From: Chryseobacterium viscerum
GTDB taxonomy: Bacteria; Bacteroidota; Bacteroidia; Flavobacteriales; Weeksellaceae
DNA length: 64,000 nt
Direction of reading: 5' to 3'
Assembly: GCF_025949665.1 (NCBI RefSeq)
Contig: NZ_JAPDFT010000003.1
Location: forward strand, 310,001 to 374,000
This document shows, piece by piece, positions 26,070 to 33,391 of the stretch. The notes below the pieces were generated by a model that saw only the letters and a list, made by a program, of their open reading frames with translations, did not search any database and had not been told where the DNA came from. Each line of letters starts with the position of its first letter. Position 1 is the first letter of the stretch. The position numbers and the translations under genes are program-made.

Positions 26070-27614
26070 TTATTTTCTCTTTAAGTCCAGATCATCAAAA
26101 TCAAAACTGAAATCTGTCACATCAGAAATTGCCTTCAATCTTGCAGATTCTGCCTTTCCGTTTTCGTCATAACTGAAAATAATATAAGCATCTGCATCAT
26201 AGCTTCTGTCATCCCATTTGATAATGAAAGAATTGTTGGAATAAGGAAGCAGTTCTCCTTTTAATCTTGGAGAGTTTTTGCATGAAATTCTGTAAGTATT
26301 TCCTTGCTGTGAAATTTCTACATCACCAAACCAGACATCATTATAAGTTCCTGTGAACTGTTCCGCTTTTGGCTGAAGGGATTTTTCTTTTTTAAAAGCT
26401 TCTGATTTCGCAAAGGCGTCTTTCTTTTGTTTATTAAAATCTGCTTCCATCTTAGACATTCTGTCGCCATACGTTTTCAGCCAGTTTCTGTCTGCTACAC
26501 CAAGATAAGAATCTTTCACTGTATTGGTAATGGTGTTGAAAGCGGCTCCGGACTGTTGGTTCGTCAAGACTACAATTCCCAGTTTCATATCCGGAATTAA
26601 AGTAAACTGTGTAACCGTTCCGATCAATCCTCCGGTATGCTGTATCTGTTTGTGGCCTTTAACATCGCTCAGGAACCATCCTAAACCATATCCGTAGAAG
26701 CTTGTATCGTATGGATTTTTTGCTGCAACTCTATCTGGAATCTGCAGGCTCCAAAGCTGCTGAACATTTTTATCTGAAACTAATTTTTTCCCATCTTTAG
26801 TAGTAAAATTGTTTAGCAGACATTCTGCCCAAGTCGTCATATCTTTGATGTTACTCATTATTCCCCCTGCAGCATTTCCTGTTTCATTCCAGTCATGAGG
26901 AACAGCAATAGCTTTTCCGTCTACAGGAGCGTGTGCATCAATTTTGTTTGCAATAGCTTTTGCTCTGTTGTAGCTTCCGAAACTTGAAGTCATGCCTACA
27001 GGCTTCATAATTCTTTGCTCAATAAATTCTGCCCAGCTTAATCCGGAAACTCTGTGAATTACCTCTCCGGCTACAATAAACATGATATTGTTATAATCTA
27101 ATTTTGTTCTGAAAGGATTTTCAGGTTTCAGGTATCTTACATTATGAACAATATCATTAACAGTTAAGCTTCCTCCTTCAGGAAAGAACATAAGATCTCC
27201 CTGCCCTAGCCCTAATCCGGCTCTATGCGTAATAAGGTCTTTGATCGTTACATTTTGAGAAACGTATGGATCGTACATTTGAAATTCAGGAATATATTTT
27301 GAAACTTTATCATCCCAGTTCAGTTTTCCTTCATCTGCTAAGATGGCTAATGCTGTACATGTAAAACCTTTGGAATTGGAAGCAATTCCCACCAATGTAT
27401 TATCATCCATAGGCTGTTTGGTCGTAAGAGAACGTACTCCAAAGCCTTTGGAATAAATCATTTTTCCATCTTTTACAATTCCTACGGACATTCCCGGTAC
27501 ATCAAAGGTTTTCAGTGTATTTTGGATCAGTTCATCCAGCTTTTTTTCTTCAACCTGTGCATTGGCCAATCCTACGGTCAAAAGAAAAATGAAAAAAGAA
27601 AGTTTCTGTTTCAT
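26070..27614 (-). CDS. Exported serine hydrolase, class C beta-lactamase family
   Basis: A 514-residue protein with signal peptide MKQKLSFFIFLLTVGLANAQ. The penicillin-binding/beta-lactamase fold shows S79-N-S-K82 (SxxK), YNN in LDYNNIMFIVAGEV (YxN) and HTGG in QIQHTGGLIG. A C-terminal extension of about 100 residues resembles the DUF3471-type lipocalin-like domain. Family members are peptidases or esterases of the periplasm; resistance activity cannot be inferred. Exact -7 box at 27633-27640. Confidence 0.9.
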   Translation of the reverse strand: MKQKLSFFIFLLTVGLANAQVEEKKLDELIQNTLKTFDVPGMSVGIVKDGKMIYSKGFGVRSLTTKQPMDDNTLVGIASNSKGFTCTALAILADEGKLNWDDKVSKYIPEFQMYDPYVSQNVTIKDLITHRAGLGLGQGDLMFFPEGGSLTVNDIVHNVRYLKPENPFRTKLDYNNIMFIVAGEVIHRVSGLSWAEFIEQRIMKPVGMTSSFGSYNRAKAIANKIDAHAPVDGKAIAVPHDWNETGNAAGGIMSNIKDMTTWAECLLNNFTTKDGKKLVSDKNVQQLWSLQIPDRVAAKNPYDTSFYGYGLGWFLSDVKGHKQIQHTGGLIGTVTQFTLIPDMKLGIVVLTNQQSGAAFNTITNTVKDSYLGVADRNWLKTYGDRMSKMEADFNKQKKDAFAKSEAFKKEKSLQPKAEQFTGTYNDVWFGDVEISQQGNTYRISCKNSPRLKGELLPYSNNSFIIKWDDRSYDADAYIIFSYDENGKAESARLKAISDVTDFSFDFDDLDLKRK

Positions 27615-27632
27615 TGTTTATTTTAATTTTCC

Positions 27633-27640
27633 CAAATTTA
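27633..27640 (-). promoter_or_regulatory. -7 promoter element of the serine hydrolase gene
   Basis: TAAATTTG on the minus strand, 19 bp upstream of the ATG. Confidence 0.65.
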
Positions 27641-27702
27641 CTAAATATTAAGTGATGCTAATTTTAGCAGTGTTAAAACTTTACAATAAATCAGTTGTAT
27701 TC

Positions 27703-28167
27703 ATGAAAAAGCCTATTTGTATCTGTATTTTCTCTCTTTTCGCTATCAGTGGTATCAAAGCCCAGGACAGAACTTCCAATCCTTTACTTTTACAAACCTG
27801 GAATCTCAGTAAAATGGATACTTATATTTATACCTACGAAAAGCAGGATGGTTTTGAAGCAAGAAGAGAAGGAATCAGGTTTCAGAAAAGTGGAAAGATC
27901 ACAGGGAATCTGATTAAATCTACCTTAAGATATGATACTCTGGAAGCCCCTGTTACTAAAAATGAAAAACCAGACCGTTATATCGGGAGCTGGAAAAAAG
28001 CCTCAGATTCTACAGTGACTTTGGTATTTCCTTCCAATACGAATATGACCGGTACTTTTGTTATTTCAAAGCTTACGGAGAATCAACTGAAGCTAAAAAA
28101 GGTTTTCAGTGCAGCTATAGAAAAGAAACTGGATTCTATCCGAAGAACGAAAAATATTACTGACTGA
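27703..28167 (+). CDS. Small exported protein, lipocalin-like
   Basis: A 154-residue protein starting MKKPICICIFSLFAISGIKAQ, a signal peptide. The in-frame extension to 27652 would bury this signal and is not used. The body (LLLQTWNLSKMDTY, YIGSWKKASDSTVTLVFPSN, MTGTFVISKLTENQLKLKK) has the W-x-L start and strand pattern of small lipocalin-like proteins of Bacteroidota. No function can be given. Confidence 0.7.
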   Translation: MKKPICICIFSLFAISGIKAQDRTSNPLLLQTWNLSKMDTYIYTYEKQDGFEARREGIRFQKSGKITGNLIKSTLRYDTLEAPVTKNEKPDRYIGSWKKASDSTVTLVFPSNTNMTGTFVISKLTENQLKLKKVFSAAIEKKLDSIRRTKNITD

Positions 28168-28221
28168 TAATAGTAATTACTTCTGAAAACAATCAGACCA
28201 GAGAAGTTTATTAAAGCTTCT

Positions 28222-28229
28222 TATATTTG
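28222..28229 (+). promoter_or_regulatory. -7 promoter element upstream of 28251 gene
   Basis: TATATTTG, exact TAnnTTTG, 21 bp before the ATG. Confidence 0.65.
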
Positions 28230-28250
28230 CAGTCTTAAAAAATAGTAAAA

Positions 28251-28700
28251 ATGGTATTCAACAGATTATTGGCTTTCTTCTTACTGATAGCAGGATGTAA
28301 TTTATATTTTTCTCAGGACATCACTATCAAAGATGACAAAGTTTTATTGGATGGAAAGCAGATTCTGAAGGCTGAAAAAATCAACGTTGCCCAGTATTCA
28401 TTTTTTTCTATGAAGGATGATGAAGAGATTCTTCTTTACCGATATATGGATAATGAAACTCCAAGCTATGTAAGTGATGATTATTTTATCCTGAATTTTC
28501 TGCCTGAAAAAACAAAAGTAGAATCTACAGATATAGCTAAAATTGCCAATTTTATGAATTCCAAAAAAGGAATGGAAAAGCTGATAAAATGGTTATTAAA
28601 AGAAAGAGTGATCAATCATGACGGAGAGCTGAATCCTGACCGTTTAGCGATATTCAAAGATAAATACCACGAAAATATTACAGAAAGAACCCTAAGATAA
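28251..28700 (+). CDS. Exported protein of unknown function
   Basis: A 149-residue protein. The N-terminus MVFNRLLAFFLLIAGCNLYFSQ is a signal sequence; IAGC could be a lipobox, or cleavage may follow FSQ. The remainder is charged (DDKVLLDGKQILKAEKINVAQY, then an Asp/Tyr-rich section and Lys-rich helices). No family recognised. Its stop overlaps the start of the YfcE-like gene by one base, so the two are probably translated together. Confidence 0.72.
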   Translation: MVFNRLLAFFLLIAGCNLYFSQDITIKDDKVLLDGKQILKAEKINVAQYSFFSMKDDEEILLYRYMDNETPSYVSDDYFILNFLPEKTKVESTDIAKIANFMNSKKGMEKLIKWLLKERVINHDGELNPDRLAIFKDKYHENITERTLR

Positions 28701-29197
28701 TGACAAAGATCCTTCTCCTTTCCGATTCCCATTCCTATATTGATGACCGGATCCTGGAATATGCTTCTCAGGCCGACGAAATATGGCACTGCGGAGATTT
28801 TGGAAATCTGGATGTCATTGAACAGCTGGAAAAGATAAAACCACTGAAGGGAGTGTACGGGAACATTGATGATGCTAAAATTCAGGCTGAGTTTCCGGAA
28901 GTCAACCGTTTCTTTTGTGAAAAGCTGGAAGTTTTGATGATACATATCGGAGGTTATCCCGGAAAATATACTCCACTCACTAAAAAAGAAATAGCAGAAA
29001 AAGCTCCGAAATTATTTATCTCAGGGCACTCTCATATTTTGAAAGCCATGTATGATGAGAAAAATAATCTGCTGCACCTCAATCCCGGTGCCTGTGGAAA
29101 ACAGGGCTGGCATAAAGTAAGAACAATGATGCGCTTTGTGGTAGACGGTGAGGAAATCAAAGATCTGGAAATTATTGAATTAGGACCAAGAGTTTGA
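28700..29197 (+). CDS. YfcE-like metallophosphoesterase
   Basis: A 165-residue cytoplasmic phosphodiesterase. All metal-site motifs are visible: LSDSHS (D-x-H), HCGDFGN (GD), YGNIDD (GN), IHIGGYP (H-x-GG) and SGHSH (G-H-x-H). YfcE/MJ0936-type enzymes cleave phosphodiesters in vitro; the physiological substrate is unknown. It overlaps the preceding exported-protein gene by one base. Confidence 0.93.
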   Translation: MTKILLLSDSHSYIDDRILEYASQADEIWHCGDFGNLDVIEQLEKIKPLKGVYGNIDDAKIQAEFPEVNRFFCEKLEVLMIHIGGYPGKYTPLTKKEIAEKAPKLFISGHSHILKAMYDEKNNLLHLNPGACGKQGWHKVRTMMRFVVDGEEIKDLEIIELGPRV

Positions 29198-29274
29198 TGA
29201 GTGAAAGCATACGAGTGTTGGAGGGTTTTAGAGTTTGAGGATAGAGGAGCTTGCCTTCAATACATTTTACTTTC

Positions 29275-29282
29275 TACCTTTG
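29275..29282 (+). promoter_or_regulatory. -7 promoter element of the Smr-domain gene
   Basis: TACCTTTG, exact TAnnTTTG, 36 bp before the ATG, with a TTG at 29251-29253 in the -33 position (21-nt spacer). Confidence 0.6.
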
Positions 29283-29317
29283 CACTAATATTGGGTTCAG
29301 ACAAGTCTTAAAAAATT

Positions 29318-29812
29318 ATGAAGATCGGCGATAAGGTTTCGGTAGTAGATGAAGATTTAAGCGGAGTAATTACTTCCGTGAAGGGAAGTATTGTCGTTTT
29401 TAAGGATGAATATGGTTTCACTCACCAGTATGCAAAAGAAAAACTGGTTCCCAAGGATTCGGATCTTTATGAAAATATCAGAGTAGTAAGAAAAGCAGAA
29501 CCTAAAAAGATCATTTCTAAGAAACACCAGAAAAATCATTTGGTTTTAGACCTGCATTTTCATAATTTGGTGAAGAATCCCAATGACTATGACAGTTTTG
29601 AAAGATTGTTTATTCAAAAGGAAAAACTGATTGAAGTGATTGAATTTTGCAGAAAGAACAACCTGAAAAGACTGGAGATTGTTCACGGCATTGGTGACGG
29701 AACGCTGCAGAGGATGGTTCGGGATGTATTGGAAAGCCAGGTTAATATTGATTTTTATAATAAGGAAATACTTCACCATCAATCGGGTGCGGTAATGGTA
29801 GAATTTCACTAA
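29318..29812 (+). CDS. Smr-domain protein
   Basis: A 164-residue protein with an N-terminal SH3-like segment (MKIGDKVSVVDEDLSGVITS) and a C-terminal Smr domain like that of MutS2. LDLHFH carries the LDLH-type motif and HGIGDGTL the HGxGxGxL motif. Smr domains nick branched DNA or act on RNA in ribosome rescue. The first domain matches the KOW/SH3-like start of a Bacteroidota-specific Smr family. The stop overlaps the -7 box of the next gene. Confidence 0.88.
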   Translation: MKIGDKVSVVDEDLSGVITSVKGSIVVFKDEYGFTHQYAKEKLVPKDSDLYENIRVVRKAEPKKIISKKHQKNHLVLDLHFHNLVKNPNDYDSFERLFIQKEKLIEVIEFCRKNNLKRLEIVHGIGDGTLQRMVRDVLESQVNIDFYNKEILHHQSGAVMVEFH

Positions 29813-29817
29813 ATTTG
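29810..29817 (+). promoter_or_regulatory. -7 promoter element overlapping the Smr stop codon
   Basis: TAAATTTG begins with the TAA stop of the Smr gene and lies 14 bp before the ATG of the DUF3822 gene. Confidence 0.6.
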
Positions 29818-29830
29818 CAGCAATTGAAAT

Positions 29831-30547
29831 ATGAACGTACTTAATTTACTTTTTACCAAAGACGGATTGATCTGCCAGATTGTTAAAAACAAAAGCATTC
29901 TGGAGGAAAAGTCTTATTTCGTTACTGAAGAGACACCAGCCAATCTTATTGAGCAAAAGCTGGATGAAGTTCTTATTAAGCAGCGCTATGACGAGATCCA
30001 GGTGATTTCGGCTTTTAATCATTTTACCCTGATGCCGGAAGGTTTTTCTGAGCATGAGACAGGATTTGATCTGATTGCCTTCAACGCTCCTACCGACAGA
30101 GAAAAGGAAGAGCTAATGCTTTCTATCAACAAAAAATTCAACATTCAGTTTTATTATACTTTCCCGAAGAATTACTATAAGAAAATAAAAGAGCTGGCCA
30201 TACCTGTTCATTTTAATTTCTCAGGAGAAAAGTTCCTAAGCTCAATCAATAACAAAACCAATAAAGAAATTCACATTAATCTTTACCATAATCAGTGTGA
30301 GTTTTTTGCGATTGACAATAAAAAAATTATTCTTTATAATAACCTGGATGTCAACTCAGAAGTAGATTTCCTTTACTTCATTATGTTTACATTGAGCAAG
30401 ATAAATTTTGGAATCAACGAGACAAACTTTTATGCTTATGGAGAAACTACGGAAAATGAAACATTCATCTCCGAGCTTCAGAAATTTGTTAAAAATCTGA
30501 AAATTGTTTTTGACAATATTCCAAACAAGAATTTTATACTTAATTAG
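29831..30547 (+). CDS. DUF3822-family protein
   Basis: A 238-residue cytoplasmic protein. Position directly ahead of rsmD, and the sequence pattern (NVLNLLFTKDGLICQIVKNK, FNHFTLMPEGF, FDLIAFNAPTDREKEEL, KEIHINLYHNQCEFFAIDNK), fit the Bacteroidota DUF3822 family. The alternating strand pattern suggests an actin/ASKHA-like fold, but no ATP-binding motif is obvious. Function unknown. Confidence 0.8.
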   Translation: MNVLNLLFTKDGLICQIVKNKSILEEKSYFVTEETPANLIEQKLDEVLIKQRYDEIQVISAFNHFTLMPEGFSEHETGFDLIAFNAPTDREKEELMLSINKKFNIQFYYTFPKNYYKKIKELAIPVHFNFSGEKFLSSINNKTNKEIHINLYHNQCEFFAIDNKKIILYNNLDVNSEVDFLYFIMFTLSKINFGINETNFYAYGETTENETFISELQKFVKNLKIVFDNIPNKNFILN

Positions 30548-30632
30548 GTTGCAGGCTGTAGGTAACAGGGATTAGAATCCCCCAATAATCACCTGCCGTC
30601 TATAATCTATCACCTAAACCCTAACAAAAAAT

Positions 30633-31205
30633 ATGTTCAGAATAATATCAGGCAAATGGAAAGCCAAGAAAATTGCCGCTCCTAAAAATTTTGATGTAAG
30701 GCCTACCACCGATTTTGCGAAGGAGGCTTTATTCAGCATTCTGGAAAACAAATACGATATGCAGTCGATCTCCGTTCTTGATCTTTTTGCAGGAATTGGC
30801 TCTATTACCTTTGAATTTGCTTCCAGAGGATGCAAGAGTGTTACTTCTGTAGAAATGAATCCAAAGCATACGGCATTTATCAACACTACCGCTTCTGAGC
30901 TTGATATGGCACTTCAGATCAATGTGCAGAGAGGTGATGTATTTGACTGGCTTAAAAAATTCAGAAATAAAAAGTCATTTGAGATTGTTTTCTCAGATGC
31001 TCCCTTTGAAATGGAAGAGAAAAAATATTATGAACTGATTTCTCTGGTTTTAAACAATAAATACCTGAAAGAAAACGGAGTTCTTATTGTAGAACACCAA
31101 AGCCGTATGAAACTGGAGCATCCCAATCTAATAGATACCCGAAAATACGGGAACGTAAGTTTCAGTTTTTTTGAACCGAATAAAGAAGATAATCAGGAGC
31201 TTTAA
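30633..31205 (+). CDS. rsmD: 16S rRNA (guanine-N2)-methyltransferase RsmD
   Basis: A 190-residue SAM-dependent methyltransferase that modifies G966 of 16S rRNA in E. coli. The family opening MFRIISGKWKAKKIAAP and PTTDFAKEALFSIL is clear, and motif I is VLDLFAGIGSITFE near residue 50. Motif IV, normally (D/N)PP(F/Y), reads SDAPFEM here. The last 4 bp overlap the convergent hxlR-type gene. Confidence 0.92.
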   Translation: MFRIISGKWKAKKIAAPKNFDVRPTTDFAKEALFSILENKYDMQSISVLDLFAGIGSITFEFASRGCKSVTSVEMNPKHTAFINTTASELDMALQINVQRGDVFDWLKKFRNKKSFEIVFSDAPFEMEEKKYYELISLVLNNKYLKENGVLIVEHQSRMKLEHPNLIDTRKYGNVSFSFFEPNKEDNQEL

Positions 31206-31549
31206 TTCCTGATTATTTTTTTTGATTTTTCCGGAGCTGTTTTTCCCCAATCTGTAATCGCTTCCAATACGGGAAGAAGAGTTTTTCCAAAGTCCGTTAA
31301 GGTATATTCTACCATTAACGGAGGTTTTTCTGTAAATACTTTTCTGTCAATAATATCATCTTCTTCAAGCTGCTTCAGCTGAAGGCTCAACGTTCTTTCC
31401 GTAATGGTAGGAATTACTTTTCTTAGCTCATTATATCTTTTGGCACCATCTATCAGATGATATAAAATAACTGCCTTCCATTTTCCTCCTATAAACCTCA
31501 TGGTAACACTGGTACAGCATGGGTATGCTTTATCATCTATTGTATACAT
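31202..31549 (-). CDS. HxlR-family transcriptional regulator
   Basis: A 115-residue winged-helix protein. TSVTMRFIGGKWKAVILYHL and RYNELRKVIPTITERTLSLQ are the HxlR DNA-binding core, and KPPLMVEYTLTDFGKTLLPVL is the typical wing and C-terminal helix. A Cys pair (YPCCTS) near residue 10 fits redox or electrophile sensing as in YodB-type members. It is divergent from a nitroreductase with paired operator arms between them, so it probably represses both itself and that gene. Confidence 0.93.
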   Translation of the reverse strand: MYTIDDKAYPCCTSVTMRFIGGKWKAVILYHLIDGAKRYNELRKVIPTITERTLSLQLKQLEEDDIIDRKVFTEKPPLMVEYTLTDFGKTLLPVLEAITDWGKTAPEKSKKIIRN

Positions 31550-31550
31550 T

Positions 31551-31561
31551 TTTATACTATC
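31551..31561. promoter_or_regulatory. Left operator arm of the HxlR/nitroreductase pair
   Basis: TTTATACTATC, the exact reverse complement of 31620-31630. It lies in the hxlR-type leader, between the minus-strand -7 box and start codon. Confidence 0.7.
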
Positions 31562-31578
31562 CTTTTTTACCGTTATTG

Positions 31579-31586
31579 CAAAATTA
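31579..31586 (-). promoter_or_regulatory. -7 promoter element of the HxlR gene
   Basis: TAATTTTG on the minus strand, 30 bp upstream of the ATG. Confidence 0.65.
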
Positions 31587-31598
31587 ATAAACTTAAAT

Positions 31599-31606
31599 TA
31601 ATTTTG
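31599..31606 (+). promoter_or_regulatory. -7 promoter element of the nitroreductase gene
   Basis: TAATTTTG, exact TAnnTTTG, 28 bp upstream of the ATG and 14 bp before the right operator arm. Confidence 0.65.
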
Positions 31607-31619
31607 TAACTATAAAAAT

Positions 31620-31630
31620 GATAGTATAAA
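31620..31630. promoter_or_regulatory. Right operator arm of the HxlR/nitroreductase pair
   Basis: GATAGTATAAA, exact reverse complement of 31551-31561. Together with ACTAT at 31609-31613 it also forms an ACTAT-N7-ATAGT dyad, the spacing I recall for YodB-type operators (TACT-N7-AGTA). It lies in the nitroreductase leader. Confidence 0.7.
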
Positions 31631-31633
31631 ATT

Positions 31634-32233
31634 ATGAACTTTTTAGACAAAATGAAAAACAGGTATACTGTAAAAAAGTATAACCCACAGGGAAAAATCA
31701 GTGAAGAACAGATTGAAGAACTTAAAGAGATCCTGAATCTGAGCCCATCATCCATCAACAGCCAGCCATGGAACTTTATCTTCGTTAATGATCCGGAACT
31801 TAAAAAGCAATTGGGTGACAAGTCTTATTTTAATAAAGCAAAAGTTCTGGACAGCAGCCATATCATTGTCTTTCAGGTGATCAAAAACATAGAAAACTTT
31901 GAGAAGCAAATTGAAGAAAACCTTCCGGAAGGATCTGTGAACTATTACCGGACTATGGTAAAACCTAAAGGAGAAACTGAGATAAAATCATGGCTTGGAC
32001 ATCAGGTTTATTTATCATTAGGAGTACTGCTTTCTGCCTGTGCTGCTATGGGAATAGACTCCACACCGATGGAAGGAATTGAACCTGAAGGATATGATGC
32101 TGTTCTGAATAATGAAAAATATGAGACCTTATTTGCAGTTGCTATCGGACAGAAAGATGAGACAGATACGAATCAGCCAAAGTTTAACCCAAAGACGAGA
32201 CTGAAAGCTGAAAAAGTAATTGTGGAAGCGTAA
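31634..32233 (+). CDS. NAD(P)H-dependent nitroreductase-family oxidoreductase
   Basis: A 199-residue FMN enzyme. The FMN-binding opening MKNRYTVKKYNPQGKI (R-x-x-x-K-x-y) and NLSPSSINSQPWNFIFV are typical of NfsB-like nitroreductases, as is SACAAMGIDSTPMEGIEP in the second half. Such enzymes reduce quinones or nitroaromatics. The divergent HxlR regulator and shared operator suggest induction by an electrophile or quinone, which is inference. Confidence 0.92.
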   Translation: MNFLDKMKNRYTVKKYNPQGKISEEQIEELKEILNLSPSSINSQPWNFIFVNDPELKKQLGDKSYFNKAKVLDSSHIIVFQVIKNIENFEKQIEENLPEGSVNYYRTMVKPKGETEIKSWLGHQVYLSLGVLLSACAAMGIDSTPMEGIEPEGYDAVLNNEKYETLFAVAIGQKDETDTNQPKFNPKTRLKAEKVIVEA

Positions 32234-32466
32234 TTTAAACACGAATTTCACCAATTATTTCACAAAGAATACAAATAAAAGTGAATATTATTTCCTACGA
32301 ATTTCATAAAGGACACAGATTTCTAGGTACCCTTTAATTCTAAAAGCGTTATCATCTGTGGGATTTGTGAAATCCGTGGGAATTAAATGAAGCATAAAGC
32401 TTTATCGAAAATAAATCTTTGTGCCTTAAAAACATGATTTTGTAACGACAGCATGTAACAAATAAA

Positions 32467-32495
32467 AAAGTCTGCTTCGCTATGAGGCAGACTTT
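32467..32495 (-). terminator. Terminator of murI
   Basis: AAAGTCTGC / GCAGACTTT stem (32467-32475 and 32487-32495) with an 11-nt loop, followed on the minus strand by T6, 4 bp after the murI stop. The gap 32234-32466 carries phrases such as CACGAATTTCA and ATCTGTGG that read like a degraded intergenic repeat, and no ORF. Confidence 0.85.
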
Positions 32496-32499
32496 CTGT

Positions 32500-33330
32500 T
32501 TATAATACTTTCAATTCTAAATCTATTGTTTTCCCAAAGAATTTCTTAGAGATCTTTTCAAAATTCTTGGTAAGATCGGAAAGGTAGAAGTGATAATTCG
32601 GTTTGGGATTGTTATCATTTAAAAGATTGTATTTATCCAGAATAATCTTCAGATGATTGGCTACAATATTCGGGGAGTCAATAACACGAACTCTGTTTCC
32701 GTAATACTGCTTGATTTCATCAATGAGAAGAGGATAATGGGTACAACCCAAGATGAGTGTTTCAATATTTTTTAATTTACTGTTGCTTAAATAATTATAA
32801 ATAATAGCATGGGTGATAGGATGGTTTTTAAATCCTTCTTCAATAGCAGGAACCAATAATGGTGTTGCCAATTCATCTACTTTGATCCACTTATTATGCT
32901 TTCGGATACTTTTTTTATAAAGCCCTGAATTCACAGTTGCTTTGGTAGCAATCACTCCTACATTAGTATGGATTTCATAAGATACTTTTTCGGCAACAGG
33001 ATTAATAACGTCTATGACCGGAACTTTCCCTGCAACAGACTGCATTACTTCGTTTAAAGCATTAGCTGTTGCCGTATTACAGGCAATCACAATGGCTTTA
33101 CAGTTCTGCTCCAGCAGAAAATTGGTAATCTTTGTAGAATATTCAATAATGGCTTCCTTGGATTTTTCTCCGTAAGGAAGGTGCTTTGTATCTCCAAAGT
33201 AAATCAGATCTTCGTTAGGCAGAAGTCTTTTAATTTCTTTGGCAACGGTAAGGCCTCCCACCCCGCTATCGAAAATTCCGATAGGCTGGCTTGGTGAAAG
33301 ATGTGAATAATCTTGTTTTTTAGTTTTCAA
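32500..33330 (-). CDS. murI: Glutamate racemase
   Basis: A 276-residue enzyme making D-glutamate for peptidoglycan. PIGIFDSGVGGLT, IVIACNTATAN (first catalytic Cys) and LGCTHYPLL (second catalytic Cys) are intact. I place the start at TTG 33330 (reading MKTKKQDYSHL). The frame is open to another TTG at 33351, but that codon is the last part of an exact TATTTTTG -7 box (33349-33356), so transcription must begin downstream of it. There is no ATG in frame before the catalytic motif. Confidence 0.92.
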   Translation of the reverse strand: MKTKKQDYSHLSPSQPIGIFDSGVGGLTVAKEIKRLLPNEDLIYFGDTKHLPYGEKSKEAIIEYSTKITNFLLEQNCKAIVIACNTATANALNEVMQSVAGKVPVIDVINPVAEKVSYEIHTNVGVIATKATVNSGLYKKSIRKHNKWIKVDELATPLLVPAIEEGFKNHPITHAIIYNYLSNSKLKNIETLILGCTHYPLLIDEIKQYYGNRVRVIDSPNIVANHLKIILDKYNLLNDNNPKPNYHFYLSDLTKNFEKISKKFFGKTIDLELKVL

Positions 33331-33348
33331 ATGAACTGAAATTTTATA

Positions 33349-33356
33349 CAAAAATA
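33349..33356 (-). promoter_or_regulatory. -7 promoter element of murI
   Basis: TATTTTTG on the minus strand, 19 bp upstream of the chosen TTG start. Confidence 0.65.
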
Positions 33357-33391
33357 GTGAATTTTATGGCATATCTGTATACATACAAACA

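Noticed and set aside
26070..27614. Antibiotic-resistance beta-lactamase
   Set aside because: Class C-like motifs are shared by peptidases and esterases, and the DUF3471-like tail points to that broader family.
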